A DNA stretch of 64,000 bases from Halobacteriovorax sp. JY17 (GCF_002753895.1 NZ_NJER01000001.1:310001-374000); one strand, 5' to 3'. Positions 16,131 to 24,745 are shown, numbered from the stretch's first letter. Notes: generated by a model from the letters alone, not told the origin. Numbers and translations are program-made.

Positions 16131-18517
16131 GCTCTTTCTAATCCTTTTATCTTCACTAAAGTTGCAATTACCACACTAAGAGAGCTAAGGGGCATTAAGA
16201 TTGCTGCGCCCAATGGACTTATAAATCCTAGTATGGAAAGTGTTACACCAATTAAATTATATATAAGAGATATTATAAGATTAATCTTGATAGAAGTATT
16301 GGTTAATTTTGCTAGTTTCATGAGAAAAATCATATTCTTTAGAGGATCTTGAGTTAAGTAAATGTCTGAGGCCCTTAGTCCGATATCCATGGCCCCTGAA
16401 ACAGCAATTGAGACAGTGGCCTTCTTCATGGCTATCGCATCGTTAGCTCCATCGCCAACCATGATACTTTGTTTATGTTGAGAAATGAGATCAGCTTTTG
16501 ATTCAGGTGTTTGATTAGAGTAGCTATTAGCTTCTTCGATATTAAGTGCGCTCGCTACTTGCTTAACTGTTTGGGAGTTATCGCCAGAAAGTATATGTGA
16601 CTTATGAGCAGTATTACTTAAATAAGAAATAAGGGGTAAGGAATCTTTTTTCAAACTATCACTTAAGTGAATTGTTGAAATGATTTCTTCGTCAATAAGA
16701 AAGTCGACCGCAGTATTCCCCTCTCTAATATTAGAACTCTTTAAGAGGGAGTAGGTCATGTCATTTATCTTTCCTGAAACTCCTCTTCCAGGAATCTCCT
16801 GAAAGTCTAAGAAGTCTACCAAGGAGCTTTTCTTAGTCCATTTCTGAATTGCGTGAGCAATAGGGTGATTTGATCTCTCCTCTAGAGAGTAGATAATCTC
16901 TAGAAAAGGGGATAAGGCCGCTTCATTAGTCACGGCAACAACACTAAAATTTCCATCGGTGAGAGTACCTGTCTTATCAAAGAAGACATCTTTAATTCTA
17001 GCAATATCCTCTAGACTCGAATCATTCTTTATAATAATCCCTTTTTCTCTGGCCTTATTCATTGCTCTTGCAATGGCGAGAGGTGCCGCTAATCCTAGGG
17101 CGCAAGGGCAGGACACTATAATAATTGCCAATGTTCTTTCAATGGCGGGGTCTACTCCTAGAGTGTAGAGAAAGTAGAAGAAGGCCATAAATGACGTTGA
17201 AAAAACAGCAGCTATAAAGTAGCGACTAATCTTATCTGTGACAGATTGTATCCTTTGTTTTGTTTCAGGGCCTTGTTCAACCTCACTAATTATTTTCCCA
17301 AGAGTTGAGTCTTCAAAGAGCTTTTCAACTCTCATCTCAATCTTATCTCCAAGATTGACGGAGCCTGCAAAGAGATTTTCATCTTTAGACACTTTTGCAG
17401 GACGACTCTCTCCTGTGATGAGTGAATTATTTAAGTAAGAGAGCTCACTTAGATTTATTCCATCAGAGGGAATTGTCTTTGCTTCTTCAATGAGAAGCTG
17501 ATCTCCAAGTTGAATGAATTTAGTGTGAATTGATTCATACTCTTTCTTTATACTATTCCATCTCTTTACAGAACTTTGTTCAAAGAGAGTGGCAAGGCCG
17601 TCGGAATTCAATCCTTTTTGAATTGATTTTTGAACAAGTAATCTCGAAGATAGTAAGAGAAAAACCAGAATGGAAAGAGAGTCAAAGTAGTAGTGAGAAC
17701 TTCCAATTAGAAGATTGTAGAAACCAAAGACCGTTCCAATAATAATGGCAAAAGAGATAGGTATATCTATATTGAGCGTTCTAGATTTTAGTGCTGCTAA
17801 TGAATTTTCGTAGAATGGTGTTGCGCTATAAATAATCACAGGGAGTGTTAAAATAAAGCTAACCCAACCGAAGAGAGCTGAGAACTCAACACCAGCTCCG
17901 GCGTAAATTGCAATAGAGTAGAGCATAATATTTGCACTACAGGCTCCTGCTACACCTATTTTAATTAATTTACTATGCTCTTCTGATTGCTGTAGCTTCT
18001 GAGCCTCACTATTACTTTTAATAACGTGTGGTCTATAGCCTAGGTCTGAAATTTGATTTCCTACAGTTTCTAAATTACAATTTTTTTTAATTGTTAAGTC
18101 GAGAATGGAATTACTAAAATTAATTCTAGCACTAATCACTTCGCCATTTATACTGGGAAGCTTTTCTAATAACCAGATACAGGCCAAACAGTGAATACCT
18201 TCAATATAGAATTTAATATGATTTGAACTCTCTCCAGAAGTAATGAACTCATTCTTAAATTGAGGCTCATTCATGTAACTAAAGTCCACTTTGGCCTTAG
18301 TCGTAGGAGTTAGGTTTTTAGAGATCCCTAGTCTTTCTCTTACTTGATAATACTCTAGCAGACCACCGGCCTGTAGAGCGAAGTGAATTGTTTGACAGCC
18401 GTGACAACAGAAGACTTTGCCTTCACTATAGATTGGAAAATCTGTTTTCTCATTACAGTGAAGACATTGAACGGATTCGCTAGGGGAAATACTTGTGTTT
18501 AGAGAACCCGCTTCCAT
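16127..18517 (-). CDS. ccoI: Copper-exporting P-type ATPase CcoI (FixI)
   Basis: 796 residues. The N-terminus has a Cys-rich domain (CLHCNEK ... FCCHGCQTIH) and an HMA domain with HCLACIWLLE. Eight membrane helices carry the copper motif CPC (VSCPCALGLAAP). The catalytic parts are TGESRPAK (actuator), DKTGTLTDG (phosphorylated Asp), a nucleotide domain with NHPIAHAI, and GDGANDAIAM. CcoI delivers copper from the cytosol for the CcoN binuclear centre. Its ATG follows the usp stop directly (TAAATG) and its stop overlaps ccoS. Confidence 0.95.
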   Translation of the reverse strand: MEAGSLNTSISPSESVQCLHCNEKTDFPIYSEGKVFCCHGCQTIHFALQAGGLLEYYQVRERLGISKNLTPTTKAKVDFSYMNEPQFKNEFITSGESSNHIKFYIEGIHCLACIWLLEKLPSINGEVISARINFSNSILDLTIKKNCNLETVGNQISDLGYRPHVIKSNSEAQKLQQSEEHSKLIKIGVAGACSANIMLYSIAIYAGAGVEFSALFGWVSFILTLPVIIYSATPFYENSLAALKSRTLNIDIPISFAIIIGTVFGFYNLLIGSSHYYFDSLSILVFLLLSSRLLVQKSIQKGLNSDGLATLFEQSSVKRWNSIKKEYESIHTKFIQLGDQLLIEEAKTIPSDGINLSELSYLNNSLITGESRPAKVSKDENLFAGSVNLGDKIEMRVEKLFEDSTLGKIISEVEQGPETKQRIQSVTDKISRYFIAAVFSTSFMAFFYFLYTLGVDPAIERTLAIIIVSCPCALGLAAPLAIARAMNKAREKGIIIKNDSSLEDIARIKDVFFDKTGTLTDGNFSVVAVTNEAALSPFLEIIYSLEERSNHPIAHAIQKWTKKSSLVDFLDFQEIPGRGVSGKINDMTYSLLKSSNIREGNTAVDFLIDEEIISTIHLSDSLKKDSLPLISYLSNTAHKSHILSGDNSQTVKQVASALNIEEANSYSNQTPESKADLISQHKQSIMVGDGANDAIAMKKATVSIAVSGAMDIGLRASDIYLTQDPLKNMIFLMKLAKLTNTSIKINLIISLIYNLIGVTLSILGFISPLGAAILMPLSSLSVVIATLVKIKGLERA

Positions 18518-18973
18518 TTACTTTTGATCTTCTTTTGCTCTTAGAATATGTACATCACATGGAGAGTACTTTACTAAGTGTTCAGTGAAAGAGCTTGAGA
18601 AGAGTCCTTCAATTCCATGCTTTTGCTTTGAAGCGACAATAACTAGATCGGCATTTACATCTTGCAGATACTCAGTGATTTTCTGTTTTGGACTATAAGC
18701 AAAGTAGCACTCAATTTGAGACTTCTCTAGCTCTGATGGAGTGCAAACATTCTCCGCAACAGTTCTCATAACTTTCTTAGATGCTTCTTCTATCTCTGGA
18801 TATTTATCCTCTGAAGGAAAAATATAAGGAGAGAAGTCTGAGGTGTAGACATGAATTTCAAAGATATGAACAAAGTGCAATGTAGCATCTTCTAGAGCTG
18901 ATTTACCTTTGAGGGCCTTTAGAAGTTCAATGTTTTCATCTTCTAGTGAACAACAAATTACGACGTTTTTCAT
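18518..18973 (-). CDS. Universal stress protein, first gene of the cco operon
   Basis: 151 residues, UspA fold. It starts with KNVVICCSLEDE, and the later LVIVASKQKHGIEGLFSSSFTEHLVKYSPCDVHIL contains a variant of the G-2x-G-9x-G(S/T) ATP-binding loop: KHGIEGLFSSSFTEHL. A consensus AGGAGG precedes the ATG, the strongest ribosome binding site in this region. USPs are often co-expressed with cbb3 oxidase and FNR under low oxygen, which fits this place. The USP gene leads the operon at its promoter side, next to a long dyad at 19000-19031. Confidence 0.9.
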   Translation of the reverse strand: MKNVVICCSLEDENIELLKALKGKSALEDATLHFVHIFEIHVYTSDFSPYIFPSEDKYPEIEEASKKVMRTVAENVCTPSELEKSQIECYFAYSPKQKITEYLQDVNADLVIVASKQKHGIEGLFSSSFTEHLVKYSPCDVHILRAKEDQK

Positions 18974-18999
18974 ATGATTCCTCCTGGAAACAGCTATTA

Positions 19000-19031
19000 T
19001 TTTACATAATATATACTAATATAATGTGAAA
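19000..19031. promoter_or_regulatory. Long imperfect dyad upstream of the usp-cco operon
   Basis: TTTTACATAATAT (19000-19012) and ATATAATGTGAAA (19019-19031) form an inverted repeat matching at 11 of 13 positions, with a six-base centre. It lies 27-58 bases before the usp start, where the operon promoter must be, so it is a good operator candidate. It is not an FNR or CRP consensus (half-sites are in the opposite orientation to CRP). Confidence 0.45.
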
Positions 19032-19072
19032 TAACTCGGACTAAGTCTAGTGTAAAATTAAATACTTAGTGT

Positions 19073-19456
19073 TTACCGAAGCGCAGTATCCACTCTAATC
19101 AAATTATTAACCAACTCTTTTAAAGGAGTTAACTTTTCTTGGGCCAAAATTCCTAGAATTGTACTTCTATCTATGAAACAGACCTCTGTTCCTGGCTGTA
19201 TTTGAGCATCTACACCTATTGGCTTATTAGTCATTAATTCCTTGAGTCCAATAATATTTCCGCGGGTAAATGTATTTGTTACTTTTCCATCTTCTGTAAA
19301 GTGTACAAGGCCACCTAGAAGAAGATAAGCAACAATAGGAATTTGGCCTGCGTAGAAGAGATTAGAAGAACTTGAATATTTAAGGGGCCTACTGATGGTT
19401 GAGATCACATCGATCAGCGGCTCCGGAATTTTTAAAAGTTCATTTTTCTTATTCAT
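19073..19456 (-). CDS. Stand-alone FNR/CRP-type sensor domain without DNA-binding domain
   Basis: 127 residues that correspond to the cyclic-nucleotide-binding-like beta-roll and part of the dimer helix only. The stretch TEVCFIDRSTIL matches SEVCFIDKNFIL in the FNR protein encoded next to it, so the two are paralogues. The N-terminal Cys cluster of FNR is absent and there is no helix-turn-helix; the frame ends right after the dimer helix region (NNLIRVDTALR). It follows the fnr gene by 62 bases on the same strand and precedes the cco operon. It could form heterodimers with FNR and dampen it; this is inference. Confidence 0.75.
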   Translation of the reverse strand: MNKKNELLKIPEPLIDVISTISRPLKYSSSSNLFYAGQIPIVAYLLLGGLVHFTEDGKVTNTFTRGNIIGLKELMTNKPIGVDAQIQPGTEVCFIDRSTILGILAQEKLTPLKELVNNLIRVDTALR

Positions 19457-19518
19457 GAGTAGACTCTATTCTAGTTTAGCTTATAAGAATATGTTCTGGG
19501 TCATACTTTTTCCTAGTA

Positions 19519-20226
19519 TTAATAAGGAAGTTTTGCCCATTCGGTGAGCTTTTCTTCATCTAGTATAATGATATTTTTTCCATCTTGTTCGATGAGATTC
19601 TCTTCTTTGAACTCAGAAATAAATCTAATTAACGTCTCATTGGCCGTACCAATCATCGTCGCCATTTCCTCTCTAGTAAGCTTTAAGTTTAATCGAATGC
19701 TACCATTGCTCATTTTCTCTCCATGGGAGTTCGAAAGGACGAGTAGGAGTTCAGCCAGTCTCTCTCTGACATTCTTTTGATGAAGTGAGCTTAGCTTTGA
19801 TTCCGCTTTCCCCATATCTGTGGAGAGCTTATTAATAATACTTAAAGAAACTGATGGTTTTTCATTAATCATCTTTAAAATGAAATTCTTATCAATAAAA
19901 CAAACTTCAGAGTCCTCAATGGCCGTAGCTGTTGCAGTGTAGTGCTCTTCTGTAAAAAGTGATCTATGTCCTAAGATATCGCCACCATGACAAAGTCGAA
20001 CGATAGATTCTTTTCCATCAGCACCGACTTTGGTTACTTTTATATTTCCTTTTGAAATGCAAAAGATACCAAATGGATGATTGCCTTGAACAAAGAGAGT
20101 TTGTCCTTTCTTATACTTATTTATGACTTTATGCTTATCAACATCTTCGTGCTCAAGACTGCTTAGTTCACAGAAAATTCCATTAGAATTTGAAGGGCAG
20201 TTTTCACACTTTGTTGGCGTTTTCAT
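19519..20226 (-). CDS. fnr: FNR-type oxygen-sensing transcription regulator
   Basis: 235 residues from the ATG at 20226 (GAGGA upstream; the in-frame ATG at 20241 lacks a site). Cys7, Cys10 and Cys19 plus Cys109 (SEVCFID) match the four 4Fe-4S ligands of E. coli FNR, though the Cys10-Cys19 spacing is longer. A beta-roll (about 35-120), dimer helix and a helix-turn-helix with TREEMATMIGTANETLIRFISEF follow; the E-x3-R of the recognition helix is the FNR type. It likely switches on the cbb3 oxidase at low oxygen. An FNR-box-like site lies 63-76 bases before its start. Confidence 0.88.
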   Translation of the reverse strand: MKTPTKCENCPSNSNGIFCELSSLEHEDVDKHKVINKYKKGQTLFVQGNHPFGIFCISKGNIKVTKVGADGKESIVRLCHGGDILGHRSLFTEEHYTATATAIEDSEVCFIDKNFILKMINEKPSVSLSIINKLSTDMGKAESKLSSLHQKNVRERLAELLLVLSNSHGEKMSNGSIRLNLKLTREEMATMIGTANETLIRFISEFKEENLIEQDGKNIIILDEEKLTEWAKLPY

Positions 20227-20288
20227 ACCAATTTTCCTCATTTAAATTAGAGCATAGGGTTAATCTAACATAGATTAGTTTATTAAGT

Positions 20289-20302
20289 ATGATCTGTATC
20301 AG
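20289..20302. promoter_or_regulatory. FNR-box-like site between fnr and moeA
   Basis: On the minus strand CTGAT-ACAG-ATCAT, which has a perfect TGAT-N4-ATCA core of the FNR consensus TTGAT-N4-ATCAA. A TAGATT -10-like box sits at 20267-20262 on the minus strand, which would place the site centre near -41.5, the standard position for activation. It suggests autoregulation of fnr; regulation of moeA is less likely by distance. Confidence 0.55.
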
Positions 20303-20386
20303 GTTTATTAGTTATAAATTCTAGTATTAGTCATTTTTTGAACGCTATTTCGGGAGTTTAAATAGCTTTTAGTGACTCTTGTGTTC

Positions 20387-20414
20387 TTGAAAGAGTGAGA
20401 TTATGGAGTAAGAT
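20387..20414 (+). promoter_or_regulatory. Weak candidate promoter of moeA
   Basis: TTGAAA (20387-20392) and TAAGAT (20409-20414) are 16 bases apart, 38 bases before the moeA ATG. The -10 box matches only four of six positions. Confidence 0.35.
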
Positions 20415-20451
20415 AGCTCTTTTGTTTGACTAAATTTCTTTCGGAGTAGAA

Positions 20452-21696
20452 ATGATCTCGGCACAAGAAGCTCATGAGCTTATTCAATCAACGAAAATTT
20501 CAAGTGAAGTCTTTGCTATTAGTGAAGTTAGTATTGAAGAAGCGACAGGACTTTTTCTGGCGGAAGATATTTTTGCTAATCGAAATCAACCTCCCTTTGA
20601 TAGATCAATGATGGATGGAATTGCCATCTCTCATTCATCTTTTTCTCAAAAGAAGTTTCAAAGAGAAAGTATCGCCAGGGCCGGCTTTGAAAGACTTACT
20701 TTAGAGAATAAAACTCATTGTATTGAGGTTATGACTGGAGCTCCTGTTCCTGTGGGCTGTGATTGTGTGATTCCCTACGAAGAGGTTGTAGGAAGTGGAG
20801 AGAGCTTTAGTTTTCTTTCAAAGGACTACACTCCAAAGCTCGGTCAATTTATTCACTGTGAAGGAATCGACTATCTAAAAGGAGATAAGCTTCTAGAGAA
20901 GGGAGCCTCTATAAATTCAACAATTATTTCTCTCTTAAGTTCTATTGGAAGAGAAACGGTAAAGATTCTCGAGTTAAAGAATATTGCAGTTATTAGTACT
21001 GGCGACGAATTGATTGATGGGGGAAAGGAAGTTCTTGATCATCAAATTTATAAATCAAATCCCCATGCCATTCGCGCAGAAATACTTTCTTTCTTTCCTA
21101 GAGCAACTGTGAATCTCTTTCATTTCAATGATGACGAAAAGGAAGTTCTAGAGGGACTTACAAGTATTCTCTCTTCGTATAAAATTATTATTATTTCGGG
21201 GGGAGTTTCAAAGGGGAAGTATGATTTTATTCCCGAAAGCTTAAAGTCTTTAGGAGTGAGAGAAGTCTTTCATCATGTAAGGCAGAGACCAGGAAAACCC
21301 CTATGGTTTGGCGTTGGTGAAAGTGAGCAAGTTATCTTTGGCCTTCCTGGAAATCCTGTCTCCTCACTTGTAAATACAAGAAGACATATTATTCCTTTAT
21401 TAGAGAAATTTGTTGATAAGAGACTCAAAACCTCCTTTGAAGTCAAGGCCTCTTCTGATTGGGAAATTGGATCGAATTTTACTCACTTTATTCCCGTTTC
21501 TTTAAATATTTGTGAGGGGATAATCTTCGCTACACCGTCTACCGGCAATAACTCAGGAGATTTCTCAAAACTTGTGTTTAGTAGTGGGTTTATAGAAATT
21601 CCTCCAAATGAGGGAAGAATCGTAGAAAATCAAATTTACCAATACTTTCCTTGGGGAAGTCTAGAAGGAAGGATAAGAACTCATGGCCATGGGTGA
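20452..21696 (+). CDS. moeA: Molybdopterin molybdenumtransferase MoeA
   Basis: 414 residues with the full domain order. Motifs: PPFDRSMMDGIAI (domain I-III junction), MTGAPVPVGCDCVIPYEE, VISTGDELIDGG (MoCF core), SGGVSKGKYDFIPESL and GLPGNPVSS, and a C-terminal beta domain. MoeA inserts molybdate into adenylylated molybdopterin in cofactor synthesis. GGAG lies before the ATG. It stands alone here, diverging from fnr; other moa/mog genes are not in the window. Its presence implies at least one molybdoenzyme elsewhere in the genome. Confidence 0.95.
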   Translation: MISAQEAHELIQSTKISSEVFAISEVSIEEATGLFLAEDIFANRNQPPFDRSMMDGIAISHSSFSQKKFQRESIARAGFERLTLENKTHCIEVMTGAPVPVGCDCVIPYEEVVGSGESFSFLSKDYTPKLGQFIHCEGIDYLKGDKLLEKGASINSTIISLLSSIGRETVKILELKNIAVISTGDELIDGGKEVLDHQIYKSNPHAIRAEILSFFPRATVNLFHFNDDEKEVLEGLTSILSSYKIIIISGGVSKGKYDFIPESLKSLGVREVFHHVRQRPGKPLWFGVGESEQVIFGLPGNPVSSLVNTRRHIIPLLEKFVDKRLKTSFEVKASSDWEIGSNFTHFIPVSLNICEGIIFATPSTGNNSGDFSKLVFSSGFIEIPPNEGRIVENQIYQYFPWGSLEGRIRTHGHG

Positions 21697-21742
21697 CAAT
21701 CTCTGTTATAAAACCGCCTAAATCTAATATGTTGGAGAATAA

Positions 21743-23449
21743 ATGAGTAAGAATGGTTCTAACCTAATTACAAATATTTTAAAAGAAGCTGAGTCTTATA
21801 CTTCTTTTGATATTATTGAAAGTTATATAGAAGCGGGGCAAGACCTCTCTAATCTTCCGGTTCAACCTTTATATGTTGCGATTAAATCACTACCAACTGA
21901 AACAGTGGCGAACGCTCTTGAGAAATTCAGTCCAAAGCAGAGACAAGTTTTCTTAGATTTAGATCTTTGGAGAAAGGATGATATTGATCCAGACTCTTTT
22001 TCTTTTTGGATTGATGTCTATTCAAAATGTACTGACGATACAATTAAAAGTGAATTTTTAAATAGTGCAGAATTCTCGCTCTTCTTAAAAGGAAGGATGA
22101 GTATGTGGACTTTCGATGTTGAAGATCCAGAGTATCCTGATCATGATTACTATTTCCTAACAGAAGATAATTTACTCCTCTTTGAGTTTGAGGAAGATTA
22201 TCCTTATATTCCTGAAGTCAGACAATTTATTGCAGATCTTTATACTGAACACGGAGTAGAGGGAGCTTATCAATTCTTATTTAAAGTTATTGCTGAAGGC
22301 TTCTTATCTATGCAGGAAGAAGAGTACCGCTTTAAAAAACATAGACTCAACGATCTTGGATTTGTGGATTACTATGATGCACTAGAACTTTGTAATCCTT
22401 TCCCAAGTCTTTCTCATATTAATTTATTTCTTAATAAGAAAGAGTCGACTACTCCTGAGTTAGATTTAGAGAGTCGCAATCAATGTCTTGATAAGAATGC
22501 TCTTATTGCTTTTAAAGATCAGGTTGATGACTTAAGCGAAGAGATTGCTAAAATTGATTCTAAGGAGAGATTATCCTATCTTCAATTTAACTTTACACGC
22601 TTAATTAATTCTAGCTTAACGATAGAAGATGCTCTTAAAGACGGCGCACTTGCCATGACAAGAATAGGTAAGAAGACTTTAAATAATCTTCAATTAGGTT
22701 TTAGTTACCTTAGAGAATTTACAAAGACTGAAGGGATTGAAAAGTTTAATGAGCAAGGTCTTTTTAATTCTTTTGATTTTGTAGAGGTTTTTAATATTGG
22801 TCATTCGCTTATTCTCTTTGAGCAAAAGAGAGTGAAGAAGGCCCTCGCCTCGACAGATTTTAATTCTGAAAATGAAACTTTCTTAGGGGAGGTGTTAGGG
22901 AATATTTTGGATGAAATCTTCAGCGAGCCTCCAATGTTTATTTCTAATAAAGTAGATAATAAGAAAGTTAATGTGAATTCATTTGAGAATCTCCTATCAG
23001 TTCAGGGAGATATCTCTTTAATGGTCGGTCTTCTTCCATTTGCAAAAGGATTTTTTACAACTTTTAAGGAATTAGAAAATTCTGGAAAGATAATGGATGA
23101 TTACTATTTAAACTTTGGAGTTTCCGATATTGACTTTGAAGCCCTCCTATTAAGTACCTTTATCAATTTCGCTAACGGGGTTGTCTTAGACGGAGAGTCT
23201 GGAAAAATTGGTCTAAGCGTTACTGAACTTAAGAACTTCTCTAAAAATGTGATGGCAAGCCCTTTAGAGCTTACTACTAAGATTGATGAATTCACTTCTT
23301 CATTTGGTCTAAATCAAGTTCATCAAATCAATGAGTACTTCAAAGCACTCATTACATATCATTTAAGCGGTTATGATATAAATAATTTATCAGATGAAGA
23401 GTTTCGCCATGTTGGTGGGCCACTCCTTCTAAATAACAGGGACAATTAG
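21743..23449 (+). CDS. Large cytosolic protein, DUF6178-like
   Basis: 568 residues without signal peptide or membrane segment; GGAG lies five bases before the ATG. The N-terminal third has PVQPLYVAIKSLP, KFSPKQRQVFLDLDLWRKDDIDPDSFSFWI and KGRMSMWTFDVEDPEYPDHDYYFLTEDNLLLFEF, which resemble the delta-proteobacterial DUF6178 family as I recall it. The rest is acidic and mostly helical. No catalytic motif is evident. It follows moeA by 46 bases and may be co-transcribed, but no functional link is visible. Function unknown. Confidence 0.65.
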   Translation: MSKNGSNLITNILKEAESYTSFDIIESYIEAGQDLSNLPVQPLYVAIKSLPTETVANALEKFSPKQRQVFLDLDLWRKDDIDPDSFSFWIDVYSKCTDDTIKSEFLNSAEFSLFLKGRMSMWTFDVEDPEYPDHDYYFLTEDNLLLFEFEEDYPYIPEVRQFIADLYTEHGVEGAYQFLFKVIAEGFLSMQEEEYRFKKHRLNDLGFVDYYDALELCNPFPSLSHINLFLNKKESTTPELDLESRNQCLDKNALIAFKDQVDDLSEEIAKIDSKERLSYLQFNFTRLINSSLTIEDALKDGALAMTRIGKKTLNNLQLGFSYLREFTKTEGIEKFNEQGLFNSFDFVEVFNIGHSLILFEQKRVKKALASTDFNSENETFLGEVLGNILDEIFSEPPMFISNKVDNKKVNVNSFENLLSVQGDISLMVGLLPFAKGFFTTFKELENSGKIMDDYYLNFGVSDIDFEALLLSTFINFANGVVLDGESGKIGLSVTELKNFSKNVMASPLELTTKIDEFTSSFGLNQVHQINEYFKALITYHLSGYDINNLSDEEFRHVGGPLLLNNRDN

Positions 23450-23459
23450 GACCTTTCTT

Positions 23460-23516
23460 TTGCGTCGCAAGGTGCTTAATGACATTCTAACCAAGTAAAA
23501 GTGTCAGTTAAGCACC
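23460..23516. repeat. Two adjacent inverted repeats in an intergenic region
   Basis: A perfect dyad TTGCG-T-CGCAA (23460-23470) is directly followed by a longer one: GGTGCTTAATGACA (23471-23484) pairs with TGTCAGTTAAGCACC (23502-23516) with one bulge and a 17-base loop. There is no T tract on either side, so it is not an ordinary terminator. It could be a structured RNA or a binding site. The 247-base gap 23450-23696 holds nothing else apart from this and the hairpin at 23648. Confidence 0.5.
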
Positions 23517-23647
23517 AAAATCTCTTCTAATTCTTGGCATGTTAAATGCAATATCAATTTTAAATGAAAAATTTTCAATGAATGAAAATCAATCTTAACA
23601 TCTAGCGACATGCTGGGTACAAGACTAAATAAAAAAAAGTAAGTTTA

Positions 23648-23672
23648 ATTGCTTTGGAATTAACAAAGCAAT
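23648..23672 (+). promoter_or_regulatory. 5' leader hairpin of the poly-Gly lipoprotein gene
   Basis: ATTGCTTTG (23648-23656) and CAAAGCAAT (23664-23672) form a perfect nine-pair stem with a seven-base loop, ending 12 bases before the AGGGAG ribosome binding site. It may stabilise the mRNA or bind a regulator. Confidence 0.5.
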
Positions 23673-23696
23673 ATTTATAAAGAAGAGGGAGAAATA

Positions 23697-24596
23697 ATGA
23701 AGCGTACACTATTAGAATCAACGAAGAAATCACTATTAGCACTTACAGCTCTTACTGTTCTCGCCAGCTGTGGCGGAGGAGGAGGCGGTGGCGGTGGCGG
23801 CGGAGGTGGCGGAAGCACTTCTACTTACGGTGCAAAGAATAGTCCTTATATTTCAGCACAAAGCTTTGTTAACTCTTTAAATGATGTTGATGGTTATAAC
23901 GACAATGAATTAGTAAAAGATGAGTGGGATACAGTTAGAAGCTCTCATGATGGTGAAGATTGGTTTGTTATTTACGATGCTGAATATGGTGAGTATGTAG
24001 CTGTTTCTCTACAATATATTAGAACAATTACTTATTATGATTACTACTCTTCAAACTATAGTCTAGCGGATGAGTTTAGAGATATTGAAAGTGATCATGA
24101 TTTTTATAATGGCCTAATCGGTGATGGTTACGGTGATGATTATGAAATCGTTGATTATGAGTATACTGATGCATGGGGTGAAGACTACTACCGTGGATTT
24201 GATTCAGATTACCTTTATGAAGATGCAGAAGAGACAACAGATGTTTCTCTAATGGCATCTGACAAAGAAGGAGAAGCATTCTTCAAAAAAGCAGCAGATG
24301 TATCTTTTGCTTACTCAATTGATATGAAAACTTCACTTTCTCTTGTAACTCTTGGAAGTAAGGTTGAGAAAATGATCGATAGATCAAATGGCGAAAAATT
24401 AACTCAAGAAGACGAGTTAGCACTAGTAAGTGATATTGAGAAAGTAACAGGTGCAAGTTTTGCTAAGTTTAACGAAGCGGCTAATAACCCAGAAGTTAAA
24501 GAAGTTCTTATCGAAGATATCGCTAAGAAGCTAGGAACAACAGCTGACAACCTAGAGAATAGATTACTTCCAGAAGTCTTTGGAATTGACCTTTAA
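23697..24596 (+). CDS. Poly-glycine lipoprotein, Asp/Tyr-rich
   Basis: 299 residues. A signal sequence ends in lipobox LASC; the lipidated Cys (about residue 25) is followed by 14 consecutive glycines encoded by mixed GGN codons, a flexible tether. Residues about 50-180 are very rich in Asp, Glu and Tyr (for example DEFRDIESDHDFYN, DYEIVDYEYTDAWGEDYYRGFD), and the C-terminal 100 are helical with KKAADVSFAYSIDMK. AGGGAG precedes the ATG. A strong terminator follows. High codon regularity and the leader hairpin suggest it is well expressed. The acidic part could bind calcium. No family recognised. Confidence 0.8.
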   Translation: MKRTLLESTKKSLLALTALTVLASCGGGGGGGGGGGGGGSTSTYGAKNSPYISAQSFVNSLNDVDGYNDNELVKDEWDTVRSSHDGEDWFVIYDAEYGEYVAVSLQYIRTITYYDYYSSNYSLADEFRDIESDHDFYNGLIGDGYGDDYEIVDYEYTDAWGEDYYRGFDSDYLYEDAEETTDVSLMASDKEGEAFFKKAADVSFAYSIDMKTSLSLVTLGSKVEKMIDRSNGEKLTQEDELALVSDIEKVTGASFAKFNEAANNPEVKEVLIEDIAKKLGTTADNLENRLLPEVFGIDL

Positions 24597-24611
24597 TTAA
24601 GAAAATGATCG

Positions 24612-24639
24612 ACAGGGCCTTTTGGGGCCCTGTTTTTTT
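24612..24639 (+). terminator. Rho-independent terminator
   Basis: ACAGGGCC pairs with GGCCCTGT around a six-base loop, followed by seven T (24633-24639). It ends the poly-Gly lipoprotein transcript. Confidence 0.9.
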
Positions 24640-24745
24640 AAGTACTTACCTTCTGACACACCCATTACATTTTACATACTTGCTACAATCTGATGACTTG
24701 GCGTGTTATTACTTGTAAATCATTTTACTTGAAGGAATTTATCAA

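Noticed and set aside
24076-24279. Antisense His-rich frame opposite the poly-Gly lipoprotein
   Set aside because: It arises from the Asp/Tyr codons of the real gene read in reverse.
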